Positions 19,513 through 29,768 of a DNA stretch of 64,000 bases are shown piece by piece. The stretch is from the NCBI GenBank assembly GCA_030789695.1, contig CM061141.1, positions 279,503,871 to 279,567,870 on the forward strand, read 5' to 3'. The notes under the pieces are model-generated. The model was not told where the DNA came from and did no database searches. It worked only from the letters and a program-made list of their open reading frames with translations. Every line of letters starts with the position of its first letter. The stretch's first letter is position 1. The translations under genes and the position numbers were made by a program. Source of the DNA: Scilla litardierei (Eukaryota > Streptophyta > Magnoliopsida > Asparagales > Asparagaceae).

Positions 19513-22086
19513 TGTCACGACCCGCTTCCCTGAAATGGAGGTGAGACGTGAAAAGGTCCGCACGGGAGTGGAGCTGTGAAGCCCCAAACCCGATAAGCGT
19601 CCACGATACATAAACAGGTCCCTGTAACCACAACAGAATAACAATAATAACACAAGGCGAGACAGAAATAAAATTCCACATCTCACAAATTGCCCAACAT
19701 CAACAAAAGTCCAACATCCAGAAAAGCCACCAGGCTAAAAGAAAAGAGTCTAAAGGCCCAGAACAAGGTCAACAAAAGCAACGACAACTACAAGGTATAG
19801 GTGCTACGCACCGATAACAAACAACTGTCTAACAAAAGTAAAACACAACGAAGACACTAGGACTGGTCCCCAGTGTCCACGTACTCCCCATCAAACACAA
19901 GCTCGGGCTCGGCGTCAGCAAACACCTCGTCCTCAACAAGGTACTCAGGCTCAGGATCTAACATGTGTCACCCAAAAGAGTAAAGGGGCACATGTCAACA
20001 AGTCTAAAAGACTTGAGCAAGGAAACTGAAAGTAAGGCAACTAGCAACCTAGCAGTTTAGTATGCATGACATGGCAGTTATAACATGAGTGCACAATTGA
20101 AACATGGCAAGACAATTTGTACAAGAGAACAATCATCGGGACAAGACAAGACAAGACAAGACAAGAGTAGCCACGCTACTATCAATCTCAATCAATTCAC
20201 ATTTTGTAGGTGTTTAGGCCCTTCGCTGAATGGCATAGCATTTCAGACCGATCGGCACTAAACACATTTCATGTTTCACGGTTGATTTGTAGATGTTTAC
20301 GCCCTTCGCTGAATGGCATAGCATTTCAGACCGATCGGCACTAAACACTACCCCACCCCAAAGAGTTTACGCCTTACAACTGCAGTTGTTGATCAAACAG
20401 ACTCCCAGTTGAATGGCCGCTTAACCCTCACCCCCTATACCCACACGTAATAGAGCCTAGGGTCCCCGCACATGGAACTCAGCTAGTGAGCCTGGGGTTG
20501 CCCCGCACAATGAGCTCGCATTCCTATTTCACAATTCAATATCGAGCGTTGGGGTTTCCAACTCATTATGCTCGCTTCTGGTCACGAGCCAGGAAACACA
20601 CAATTCGGGCATTGGCTATCAACCAACACATGGCCCGCTTCTGGAACACGAGCCAGGAACACAAGCAATGTAGCAAAGCTACGCAATCACTGAAATGCAT
20701 GAAGGATGCAATGACATGACAATTAACTTGCGTACCGACAATGGAAAGTAAACGTGACATGATAGTTGTGCAACATGCTAAATGTCGGAATTAGCTTCGT
20801 TGTAAAGCTAATTCCCCAATTTGCGCCTAGGCGAGTATCATTTCGTCGCCTAGTCTCTTTTACGCCTACAACAAGAAAATGGCCTAAACCCTAAGTGGCA
20901 AGTTTCACTTGCCTAGCACCGGGGATGACGATCAACCTCGTCACACGGATGCTATCTACGGGGGAAATCGCTGTTAAGGGGGAAACAAACACCAAACAAC
21001 ATGAAATTTATTAGGGTTTCACCAAAAATATAAATAAGTTATGAAAACAACGGTAGATCGATTTCTTACCGAGAGGAGGCGGAAGAAACACTCCGGGGAA
21101 CCCTAGAATCAGATCTGGAAAAGATTGGAGAAGTTTGGGGAAACTAGGATTTTGGGGGATTTGGGGATTTTGATGGGTTTTGGTGAGATTTTGGGGAAGA
21201 TGAGAGGTAGATAGAGTAGATGGATGGTTTGGATGATGGATTTAGGGCTTGGAATGAAGGAATGGAGCTTGGAGGAAGATGGGGGCTGAAGGGGGAAGTT
21301 TTTAGGGTTTTGGGTCGTGTTGGGGAAGAAGAAAACGATTGGGTTGGGTTTAAATAGGTTGGGCTGGCGGCTGCCCAGAAATTAGGGTTTCAACACTAGT
21401 TAGTTGGTCAAAGAGCAACCACTGACCGACTAGTTTGGCAACTAGTCGGTCGGTCGACCAACGCAGACCGACTAAGTGCAAACAGTAACTCCTGAACGAA
21501 AATAGGATTCTAGAGTTAGTCGGTCCATGAACAAATACTGACCGACTAGTTTAGCATCTAGTCGGTCGATGAACATTCTTAGACCGACTAAGAGTAAACA
21601 GTAGCTGATACAAAAATAAGATGATGTGTTAGTCGGTTAAAGAAGCATTGCTGACCGACTAGTTTGCAACCTAGTCGGTCAACCAACGTTCTTAGACCGA
21701 CTAACGATAAACAGTAACTTCTGAGAAATTTAGAAAGCTAACTAGTCGGTCCAAGAAGGATTGCCGACCGACTGGATCGTCATCTAGTCGGTCGGTGGCC
21801 CTTCTTACACCGGCTAATGAGCATGAAAAGTACCGATACGGAGCGCGAGGCCCCGGGATCGATTCCTAAGACTCCTAGGCTTGATCTAACAGTTAGATAC
21901 GACCGTTATGAAGTCCGTCACGAGTGACCTACTTCGAAATCGACGACCCTAAGGAAGAAGCGAGAAAATACGACGAATCGATCGAAAATGAAAGCTACGG
22001 AAACGAAAACCACACAAGAGGAGAAAATCCACCCAAACATATATTATATTATATTAAATCCAGATACATGAAAACCAGTCGTTACA
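19513..22086 (-). repeat. 5' LTR of Tekay element B
   Basis: 2574 bp, the same length as the 3' LTR, with about 27 differences by eye. It carries the U3 palindrome array (about 21395-21800), the hairpin chain (about 20800-20920) and the acidic ORF (19857-19964). Confidence 0.95.
19857..19964 (-). CDS. Acidic 35-residue LTR ORF, 5' LTR of B
   Basis: Intact 36-codon frame. It differs from the other A/B copies by silent changes (GAC/GAT before Gly). Start codon within the conserved hairpin. Confidence 0.55.
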   Translation of the reverse strand: MLDPEPEYLVEDEVFADAEPELVFDGEYVDTGDQS

Positions 22087-23669
22087 AAAGCCCACTCGAC
22101 CGAGTAGAGAAGTCAACTCGGCCGAGTGATGCCGAGGACACGCAGCGCCCAGATTTTCAGACAGCCTCCTACGCTTTTGAAATCTGCTATCATTCCAGCA
22201 ATCAAAGTATTTTTCTCATATTTTATATGGATAGTAGACTTCATAAAGGTTCCAACGCCGCTAAGAACGCGTAAATCGGAGGTCGGATGAAATCTGGAGA
22301 ATTTCTGCAAGTTGATGCTGCAGTGCTGGAATTCCCACTCGGCCGGGTCAAATGTTCCACTCGGCCGAGTGCGGCCTGGGCCCAGATTTTAAGTTGCGGT
22401 TTGGGCTGTTTTTGGGCACGAATTTGAGGGGTTTTATAGGGTTATTTGCTAGGGTTTTGGGATAGTATTTAAGGGGTTTGTAGCCACCATTAGAGGGGGA
22501 TCCCCCATGTTTTCTTAGGTTCCCAAGATGTTTTTCTTAGGATTATTTTAGAGGTTAGGCCATGCCCTAGGCCCCCTCTTGGATCTAAAAGCTTGTATTT
22601 TGGATTGAAGATCTTCATCAAGCTAAGTATTTTCTTCTTTTTATTTGAATCTTTGTTTTTCTATCTTTTTGTATGCAAGCAATGATTTCTATTGATTCTC
22701 ATATCCTTATTGCTATGCTAGAGTAGATTTGTTGTTCTAGGGTTTGGGGATGAACCCTATGGTTCTAATTTCATATTTGTGATGAATGAATTTCTAAATT
22801 GCTAGAATTGCTAGGAGGTTAGGTTGTGATTGATTTATTACGGATAGTTAGGGATTTCCATCGATTGGGGTTTGCAAGAGATTGGATTCTAATCGATGGG
22901 AAGGCCTAGATATTCGATTTAGGTTTACAATTGGGTTTCTCTAGATTTGGTTTGCAAGAGATTGGACCAAAGCTAGGATTTTTAATTGTAAATCTATACC
23001 CATATTCGTTTGCAAGAGATTGGACGAATACGAACTATCACAGCCTAGATCGTAACTCGAGTTTGCACGAGAGTGGGCTCGAGGAGCGATTGAACGATGA
23101 CGTCGATCTTCATGCTAGCGGCTTAGATTAGGGTTTGCAAGAGATTGGGCTCTAATTTATGTTGATATAGACCGGCAATAGCGCGAGAGCGTGAGCTTGG
23201 TTCTATATTCAGTTACGACTAGTTCACCTCAACACAAGTCTAGTAATATTGAGATTCACTATTTACGATGATGTATGACGATCCGTAGTGGGAATTCCCT
23301 AGCCCTAGACGTCTTTATTTGATTTTATATCCCCATACTTTGCCCGACGATTGTGACAGGATCGCCGCAAGGCAAATTCCCTCTTTTATTATATTGTATC
23401 TGAATCGATATTCAAATCGATTTCTTTATCATCGACACCGACATCCACCACCATTTCCATTATATCATACCATAGCCATCTCCACCAATAATACATTCGT
23501 AGTCAAACCAACCTAGGATAGATTGGAGCTCAACACCACCTCCTCGTTTTCGATACCCGCTCGCCACTTTGCCGTGCGCTTGCGGTAAAACTACAACCGT
23601 TCTCCGGGTGTGTATCCGGGGCCGACCAAGTTTTTGGTCGTGCTCTTGGGTTGCATTTTGGAGCGATCA
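22087..23669 (+). repeat. 3' LTR of Athila1, second part
   Basis: Resumes after element B (22087-22091 is the target repeat). It holds CTCGGCCGAG palindromes to 22370, a TATTTAAG box near 22467, the five-hairpin array (about 22858-23159) and the end GCGATCA at 23669. Athila3 sequence follows at once. Confidence 0.9.
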
Positions 23670-24866
23670 ACCTCCACAATTTCAGAGACCGCTACCCCCC
23701 TCCTCAGCAACAACATGGGCAGCCACAGAGTCAGCAACAGAGCGGGTTTAGGCCAGCTTGGCCTTACCGACCACCAGGTTATCAATTCAATCGGTCGCCT
23801 CAGCAGGGCTATGTGCCAAATCCTCCTCGGTCCAATCTGGAGGCTACATTAGAGACCTTTATGAGTCGTCAATCCTGGTTCAACCAGGACACTTCCACCC
23901 AGTTCAAGAGCATAAATACTTCACTAGATGAACTGAGGGGCCAAATGTCCCAGCTTTTGAAGAACCAGGGGAGGTTGCCCTTGCAACCAGAGACAAAACC
24001 AAGGGCCCAAGCAAATGCTGTGGTTTCTGTTACCACGAGTGGAGGACGGGCGACTGACCCCGTCATGATCCCGGTTTTGAACAAGGAAAGATCATTGTTG
24101 AAGAAGCCGTTGATGACAGTGATAAAGAAGAGGCTACTAAAGAGCCTACGAATAATGAGGAGAAGGCAGATCAATCATCCAACACACCTACTACAACACC
24201 TCCTCCTATTGATGCTGCAAAGGATAAAGCTAGCCAGCATCCCCGCCATATGCACAGAGGTTGGCCTTGGCCAAGATGGAGAATAAATAGTCCAAATTCA
24301 CGAAGTTGCTGAAGAGAATCCAATTAAATATCCCGTTCATGGATACTATCACGGAGATCCCCATATATTCCAAATTCTTAAAAGATCTGGTCACTGAAAA
24401 GAGGAAGCCTGAAGAGATAAAGCTTATGGAGGACTCCACCTCTGTTATAAAGAATTATCTCCCCAGAAAGCTACAGGATGCGGGGAGCTTAACTATTTCA
24501 TGATCCATCAGAGGGATGCCAGTCAGCCGAGCTTTGATTGATCTAGGGGCTAGCATCAGTTTGATGCCCCTCTATATATTTGAGAGATTGCAGACCTGAA
24601 GCAAACTAGAGCCGACGAATATGTCCATCCAACTTGCGGACCATTCAATCACTTACCCGGTGGACATAGACAGGGATATCATTCTCCAGATACCCCCTGG
24701 GTTATGTGTTCCCGTTGACTTAGTTATTATGAACATGCCCGAGGGAGGGAGCTCCCGGCTTATACTCAACCGGCCCTTCATGGCGACGCCCGGTGTTTTG
24801 ATTGATGTCCGAGAAGGGACTCTCTCGCTGAACGTGGGGAACATCGAAGCTGAATTCTGGTTGTAG
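23670..24866 (+). pseudogene. Athila3 Gag C-terminus and aspartic protease remnant
   Basis: The first frame carries the Gln/Pro-rich post-knuckle part of Athila Gag (FRPAWPYRPPGYQF, then ETFMSRQSWFNQD and SLDELRGQMSQLLKNQGRLP). The frame shifts near 24080. The Gag-protease linker follows in another frame (about 24306-24500, IPFMD ... YSKFLKDL ... LPRKLQDAGSLTIS) and ends at a TGA (24501-24503). The protease has the Athila-type active site ALIDLGASISLMP (about 24535) and a long C-terminal part ending near 24866. Multiple frame breaks make it non-functional. The Gag start was separated by the Athila1 insertion. Confidence 0.8.
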
Positions 24867-24872
24867 AAGCCA

Positions 24873-25199
24873 ATGAGAGAGCGTATTCATGAGGAAGGGG
24901 CTAGCTATTTGGAGCTCCTGGAAGATGAAATTGTTGAATATTTCACTTATGAGGGGGGCATGAAGGGCCTAATAAGAACCGAAATTGACGATGACGGCGA
25001 CCCAACCTACCACAAAGCGGTCGTCGCCTACATCCGAGTGTTGGATGAGAAACTTCTAAATCATTCTTCGAATCATGAAGAACCGGAGGCCATAGGCTAC
25101 TCGAGGGATGAGCTTGAAGTAGGCGGATACCAAATACTGCCGGATTGCATCATCGGAAAGAACAACTCGCGAATTCCATGCGTACCAAATGACAATTGA
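24873..25199 (+). CDS. Unrecognised 108-codon ORF after the Athila3 protease
   Basis: A short acidic frame with no motif I recognise (starts MRERIHEEG, contains EYFTYEGGMKGL). It probably represents the poorly conserved linker between protease and RT in Athila pol, left when RT-integrase was lost. It is unlikely to be a gene by itself. Confidence 0.35.
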   Translation: MRERIHEEGASYLELLEDEIVEYFTYEGGMKGLIRTEIDDDGDPTYHKAVVAYIRVLDEKLLNHSSNHEEPEAIGYSRDELEVGGYQILPDCIIGKNNSRIPCVPNDN

Positions 25200-25230
25200 T
25201 AAATCAAAGGGAGTTGAGCTCATGACAAAA

Positions 25231-25252
25231 AAAGTGATTATTGGGAGGCAAC
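25231..25252 (+). promoter_or_regulatory. Conserved hairpin TTGGG-AGGCAA-CCCAA (Athila3)
   Basis: Stem and loop lie just after the pol remnant. Athila2 has CATGGG-AGGCAA-CCCATG at the equivalent place (about 32722-32740): same loop, changed but still paired stem. It may mark the end of the pol message. Confidence 0.55.
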
Positions 25253-26479
25253 CCAATCTCTTAGATTTCGGATTTTCTTTTTCAATTTCTTATTTTCCCT
25301 TCATTTATTTGAGAAAACCAAACAAAAACGTTGTTTATTTCACGTAAAACTCTAAAAACACAAATTTTTGATGGGGTCCTCCTCTTCATAGGTTGGACAT
25401 GAGGGGGCATGTAGATTGAAATTTTAAACGGAAGGAAACTGGAGGAGAATACCAGATTTGAGGAGATAACGAAAGAAAATGGAGCAAAAGGAAGACACAG
25501 GTGACTCGACCGAGCAGCTACACTACTCGATCAGGCAGCACAGGAACGAGGATAAAGAGCAAAAATATTACTCTGTCTACACGGCCCGAGAAGCATTGGC
25601 TCGGTCCGAGCAGACGGTGACTCGACCGAGCATCCTACTGCTCGGTCGAGTATGACAGGATTTTGAAGATGTGGAGAAAACGATGTTCTGTCTCCGCGGC
25701 CCGAGTGTATCCTGCTCGCTCCAAGTGATGATCTGCTCGACCTAGAATTATACTGCTCGGTCGAGCATATGAGGGAGTCTCTTAAACTATTTCTTTTTTG
25801 TGTCTGACCGGATCGAGCAGCCTCGCTGCTCAACCGATTCGATCTACTCTACTTTCGTTGTGCCCCACCAACAAACGAGTTGGGTTTTTAACCCAACGTG
25901 TTTTTGTTTTTACCCTAAACTCTAAAATTTTACACTAAGCCTAATCTATTGCCCAAGCTTTCCCTCACCCCCTACTCGATCTCCCTCATCGTCGTCGTCT
26001 TCCTCCTCCCACGCCGTCTCCTGCACCACCCCTCCGGCCGCTCCATCTCCGGTCAGCCCACCCCTCTCTCTATCTCTCCGCCTCTCTCCCTCTCTCCTTC
26101 CCCCCCCTTTTCCCCCTTTCTAATCGACGACGGCCACCGACGGTGCCACCGCCGCCAACGGCGCCACCCAACCACCCACCCCAAACACCCCCGATTCCTA
26201 GGCTCCCATCCCCCTCCACCTATCCCCCAATCACATCGCACAAAGCCCCCCAACCGCCCGTTGCCGGTGCACTAGGCCGCACCCACGCCTCGTTCGAGCA
26301 CTCACAGTGCTCGAACGAGCAGCCACCCCGTTCTCGGCCCAATCCGCCAGCTGACCAAGTACAATAGTGCTCGGCCATGAATTTTTCTCCGAGCAGCATT
26401 GCTCAGACCGAGCAGGCCCAATGAAATATTTCCCCTATTTTTAATCTCTTTTTCTGACCTTTTTAATTGTTTCTATTGC
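25253..26479 (+). other. Athila3 region before ORF2, with family-specific palindromes
   Basis: No gene is seen. From about 25500 to 25860 and again 26280-26420 there are CTCGGTCGAG / CTCGACCGAG palindromes like those in the Athila3 LTR (62430-62760), including a perfect 10-bp stem TTCGAGCACT-cac-AGTGCTCGAA near 26293. A C-rich, CCNCC-rich stretch (25950-26270) follows. By analogy with Athila2 this may be a decayed internal promoter, but no TATA box is evident. Confidence 0.5.
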
Positions 26480-27284
26480 AGGTATTCCTTGCCTACGTCA
26501 GCACCGACTACTGGGATAAGCTTGGGGGAGATCTTCGCATTTGCAGCGCTCACAGTCGACACACTCGCTCCTCTAATTACTTTTTATACCGACGTATCAC
26601 ATTACCATCTCCACGATTGTTCGCACTCGAGGAGCCACCACCCCACCCATTTGTGGGAAGAGGCATACTCCTGGCGCGTCCTCTTCCCGACCCCCACGTC
26701 GTGCCCGCCTCACTACCACCACCACCACCAATACCACCCCCTCTACTACAGCTCCTATCACGACCACTACCAGCCCCACCACTACCACACATATCACGGC
26801 CACCACTATCCCTACCACCTCTGCACATATCCCCACCACTGCACCCACTGCCCTCCATCATCACCCCCACACCGTGCGCCCACCAGGGACACTTTATTAG
26901 CACGTGTACGGACCTACGGCATCACTTTCCTAGGCGACACACACCGCGAGCGCTTTGTTAGGTTCTCGTAGCATCATCTCGTCCCCACACTGTTCATAGA
27001 CGTGCCTACCCTCCGATCCCTTGGACTCCTTCAGGGGGTCCATCACCTGTATCGTGCGATTGGCTTCGATCGCCTCCTCGGTGTCCACGCCTCCACGTAC
27101 TTCCACATTGCCCTGGAGGCTTTTAGCTCCATCGCTCGCACTTCGGCGGGTGATGGCATCACTTTCTGCATCATGGATCACGATTGCACGATTACATACG
27201 TCATGTTCCGTGAGCACTTCCACTTCCCAGCTATCCCAGAGCCCAGAGCCCAGAGCCGCCTTTTCCCCACACTACGACATTGAC
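26480..27284 (+). pseudogene. Athila3 ORF2, 5' part (decayed)
   Basis: Similar in order and spacing to the start of Athila2 ORF2. A CAC/ACC-rich low-complexity region (26690-26880) is followed by a frame with stops, then a readable domain (about 27002-27240: DVPTLRSLGLLQGVHHLYRA ... YVMFREHFHFPAI). A run of three CCCAGAG repeats at about 27236-27258 shifts the frame just before the Athila2 insertion. The 5-bp target repeat TTGAC is 27280-27284. It belongs to the class usually annotated as putative plant transposon protein. Confidence 0.6.
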
Positions 27285-27864
27285 TGACGTACGTTTATAT
27301 TTCATATATTCACGCACGTTTTCTTTTGTGTTTCTCCGTGTTTTCCGCCGTCTTTTATTCGTTTTCTCGTATTTTCTCGTTTTCTTTCACTTTTCTTTGT
27401 TTATCCATGTTTACAGGAGACTGACTGTGTAGGGGACGTTTAACGACGATATCTCAAGTCCCTGAAGCAACGGGAGGAGTCACGCGTGATCCAGTGGGTC
27501 AAACGCCAAAGAATACATCTTTCAGCCCCTCACCCGGTCGGTTGGTCATCTCCAACCGATCAGGTGATGCACGCGTGCACCACCCGGTCTCAGCCGGAGC
27601 TCATATGGAAGTCACCCGACCGGTTCACAGACCGGTTCAGCGGGGGCCTGTTCTCTGTTTTTTCGAGCAGAATTCCAACCGATCGGGTGACTCTCACCCG
27701 ATCGGTTCATCTGTAGCTGATGATGAGAAGCTGAAGGCACAGGCACCCAACCGATCACTTCACCCGATGGCGCCAAGATCCAACCGGTCACTCCAAGAAC
27801 TCACCCGACCGGTTCACATGACCGGCTGAAAGCTCGCCGTTTTCTGTTCATTATCTGTAACGGG

Positions 27865-27918
27865 TCACCCGATCGGTTGACTTGTCAACCGATCGGGTGA
27901 TGCGAGAGTCTATAAATA
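27865..27918 (+). promoter_or_regulatory. Athila2 LTR promoter: 17-bp inverted repeat and TATAAATA
   Basis: TCACCCGATCGGTTGAC and its exact reverse complement are separated by TT (27865-27900). TATAAATA follows 10 bp later (27911-27918). The order palindrome-then-TATA recurs inside the element in front of ORF2 (33186-33237). The palindrome is a likely dimeric-protein site; that is inference. Confidence 0.75.
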
Positions 27919-28413
27919 GAACCCCTAGGGTTCCAGAAACAGGGGAGCCTGCTAGTTTTTACTGTTTTCTCCCATTGTGACGGCTGTAATTTCTGTTCTT
28001 TTGTAAGTTTTCGGATCTTTCTCAAATTTTAGTATTGTCTTAATTACTCTATTACTTCCGCATTCCAATCGTCCGATTATGATTCCAACGGTTAATTTTC
28101 ATTTAGATCGCTTTTCAATGAATTTTTGTGAGTAGTTCCCAAATCTGGGATTTTGGCGAAAACCCCTTCGGGGGCTCTTCCTGATGCATCCATAGGGTTA
28201 GGAAATCGATAGGGATTAGGAATCTAACGGTTACGCGGGGTGTTTCATTATCATCGGCGGGAAAAAGACCGCCTTTGACCATTGGGCCAAGGGGGAATAA
28301 ACTTGGCGGTTGACTCCCTAGCCGTAGCTCACGCCCATAGCGTAGACGTCGAATCCTAGCACGCGGGAGCGGCATGATGAGACGTTGGGAGATATCGTTG
28401 CAAGCTTAGTGCT

Positions 28414-28467
28414 CCCGGGATCGATCAGTGTTAATGGACACTGGAGTGCCCACTGATCGAATCCGGG
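28414..28467 (+). promoter_or_regulatory. Long stem-loop in the Athila2 LTR
   Basis: CCCGGGATCGATCAGTG and CACTGATCGAATCCGGG pair over 17 positions with two mismatches around a 20-nt loop. The 3' LTR copy has one more mismatch. It is likely part of the folded leader RNA. Confidence 0.5.
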
Positions 28468-28872
28468 AAGTCCGGTGTATCATCCTGGGCACCGACCAGA
28501 ATATCGGGCCCATGGGATGCCGGTACCACTTTCAGAGGCAACGTCTCACCATTAAACCCTAATTCCGATCGCTATCCATACCCGTAGGCCGTATCGGCGA
28601 GAGTCGCTCGTCAGAGTGGAAACCAAAGTCCCGGGTTTATTTTCTTATTGTTCATACCCTTTATTCCTTTCCGTGACAACCATCTACCGATTCGGGCTAG
28701 CTCGCCCCCGGGGTGATTTTGGTCCTACTTGACTCAAGCACAACCTCGCCTCCCTGTGTTCGACCCCCAAGCCACACTACAACACCGTGCGCTTGCGGTT
28801 ACAAATTTCTAAACCCCCACGCGGGTCCCCCGGCCATTTGCGGATAGCAAGCCGGGGCACACGTCAAGTTTA

Positions 28873-28890
28873 TGGCGCCGTTTCCGGGGA
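28873..28890 (+). promoter_or_regulatory. Primer binding site, tRNA-Asp type (Athila2)
   Basis: TGGCGCCGTTTCCGGGGA starts 6 nt after the LTR. It matches the tRNA-Asp primer site with one change (G to T) relative to Athila1. Confidence 0.88.
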
Positions 28891-29153
28891 GGCAACGTGT
28901 TTGTTATTTTAGGATCTCTTGAACCCTAGTGTCTAGCTCTTATCCCTGCCTCGTGATAATTTTCGCACTCTACACTTTTAGATTTCACTTGGACATACTG
29001 TGGATAGTAATTGTATAGTGCTAATTGACTGAATCGCCGTGCTTCCATCGCGACTTGCGGTTCCCGTTTATGTAACCTGTGCTTTTGACGTGTTTGCCAC
29101 TTGTGCAGTTCTCTCTCTCTCCTTTCGTATAAGATCCTGGCCCCACGGCGAGG

Positions 29154-29768
29154 ATGTTGCATGCAGTTTCAGGAGACATCTGGGATCACTCTCACCATAT
29201 CCGCTGTTTGGCGCAGAGCTTAGCAGAATCACTGAATACTTCGAATATACTATCCCTCATGTCTGCCGCCGTGGAAGGCCAGAGATATCGAGATGCGCAG
29301 GAGCACCTTGCCATGGCAACTCCCTTTCCTCACGGTGAAGTGGCGTATATCGACAACCATGATCCCGAATGTAGTGAAGAAGAGTTATCTGCGGAGTTTT
29401 GTCAGGGGAGCCATCCGACCGGGTTAGTAGGCTACGCTGGACAGGAATCAATCTATCCCTTGCAGACTTCTATTGAGCGTCCCCGGTCTTTGGACAATGA
29501 GGAAGCTAGAAACAGTTGTGGGGAATCATCGATGATTGAAACCTGTTTTCACCTACAAGCCTTCTTCCTGGACAATTATTATGAGTTTGGAAGAGACCCG
29601 GTGCCTCCCTCGATCGTTCCCACAATACCTTGCGAAACTTTGCCATGCGGAGCCACAGCCGAGGGTGAGATTCCGGATGCTGGCTTCGAGAAATCCACGA
29701 AGAACTCCTTTCCCTTGAGGATGCTCAGCTTGAGAAGTATGCGTCAGGGCCTCAAGAAGTTGAGATGA
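29154..29768 (+). CDS. Unrecognised 204-codon ORF in the Gag/protease position of Athila2
   Basis: No Gag core, zinc knuckle or protease motif is visible. The frame contains an acidic middle part (DPECSEEELSAEF) and a Pro/Cys-rich stretch (PPSIVPTIPCETLPCG). It runs into the RT frame with a frame change near 29670-29700, where the pre-RT linker (HEELLSLEDAQLEKYASG) appears in the other frame. It may be what remains of a deleted Gag-protease region joined to the linker. The start codon is uncertain. Confidence 0.45.
   Translation: MLHAVSGDIWDHSHHIRCLAQSLAESLNTSNILSLMSAAVEGQRYRDAQEHLAMATPFPHGEVAYIDNHDPECSEEELSAEFCQGSHPTGLVGYAGQESIYPLQTSIERPRSLDNEEARNSCGESSMIETCFHLQAFFLDNYYEFGRDPVPPSIVPTIPCETLPCGATAEGEIPDAGFEKSTKNSFPLRMLSLRSMRQGLKKLR

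Larger units (their letters stand above)
12111..22086 (-). mobile_element. Tekay-type element B, complete, minus strand
   Basis: Two 2574-bp LTRs (12111-14684 is the 3' LTR, 19513-22086 the 5' LTR) flank gag and pol on the minus strand. The flanks read GAAGC (12106-12110) and AAAGC (22087-22091), a 5-bp target duplication with one change. The site is the U3 palindrome region of the Athila1 3' LTR. By-eye LTR divergence is about 1%. Gag is open, but pol has two nonsense changes, so this copy is defective. It is an inverted near-copy of element A. Confidence 0.95.
6262..23669 (+). mobile_element. Athila1: non-autonomous Athila-type element, interrupted by Tekay B
   Basis: Parts: 3' 1374 bp of the 5' LTR (to 7635), a tRNA-Asp primer site, one ORF (7861-9465), a long 3' noncoding region, a terminal purine tract, and a 3' LTR (11453-23669) split by Tekay element B. 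The LTR begins TGATCACTCC and ends GCGATCA. There is no protease, RT or integrase, so it must be mobilised in trans. Its 3' noncoding region closely resembles that of Athila3 (60393-62109), which points to a shared origin. By-eye LTR divergence is about 1%. The element lies in the gag region of Athila3; its left target flank is hidden by the gap. Confidence 0.85.
27285..28866 (+). repeat. 5' LTR of Athila2
   Basis: Starts TGACGTACGTTT and ends GGCACACGTCA, next to the primer site. It has CCGATCGG-type palindromes between about 27530 and 27900, a TATAAATA box, and a long stem-loop at 28414-28467. It has the same length as the 3' LTR. Confidence 0.95.

Noticed and set aside
23569..23852. ORFs of 60-80 codons across the Athila1/Athila3 junction
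   Set aside because: They mix the end of the Athila1 LTR with the out-of-frame Athila3 Gag remnant.
26577..26903. Gly-rich minus-strand ORFs opposite the CAC-rich region of Athila3 ORF2
   Set aside because: They are the complement of a low-complexity CAC/ACC repeat and have no independent support.
27486..27829. ORFs of 76-111 codons in the Athila2 LTRs (also 57373-57716)
   Set aside because: They consist of translated CCGATCGG palindromes and the promoter region and have no protein-like character.
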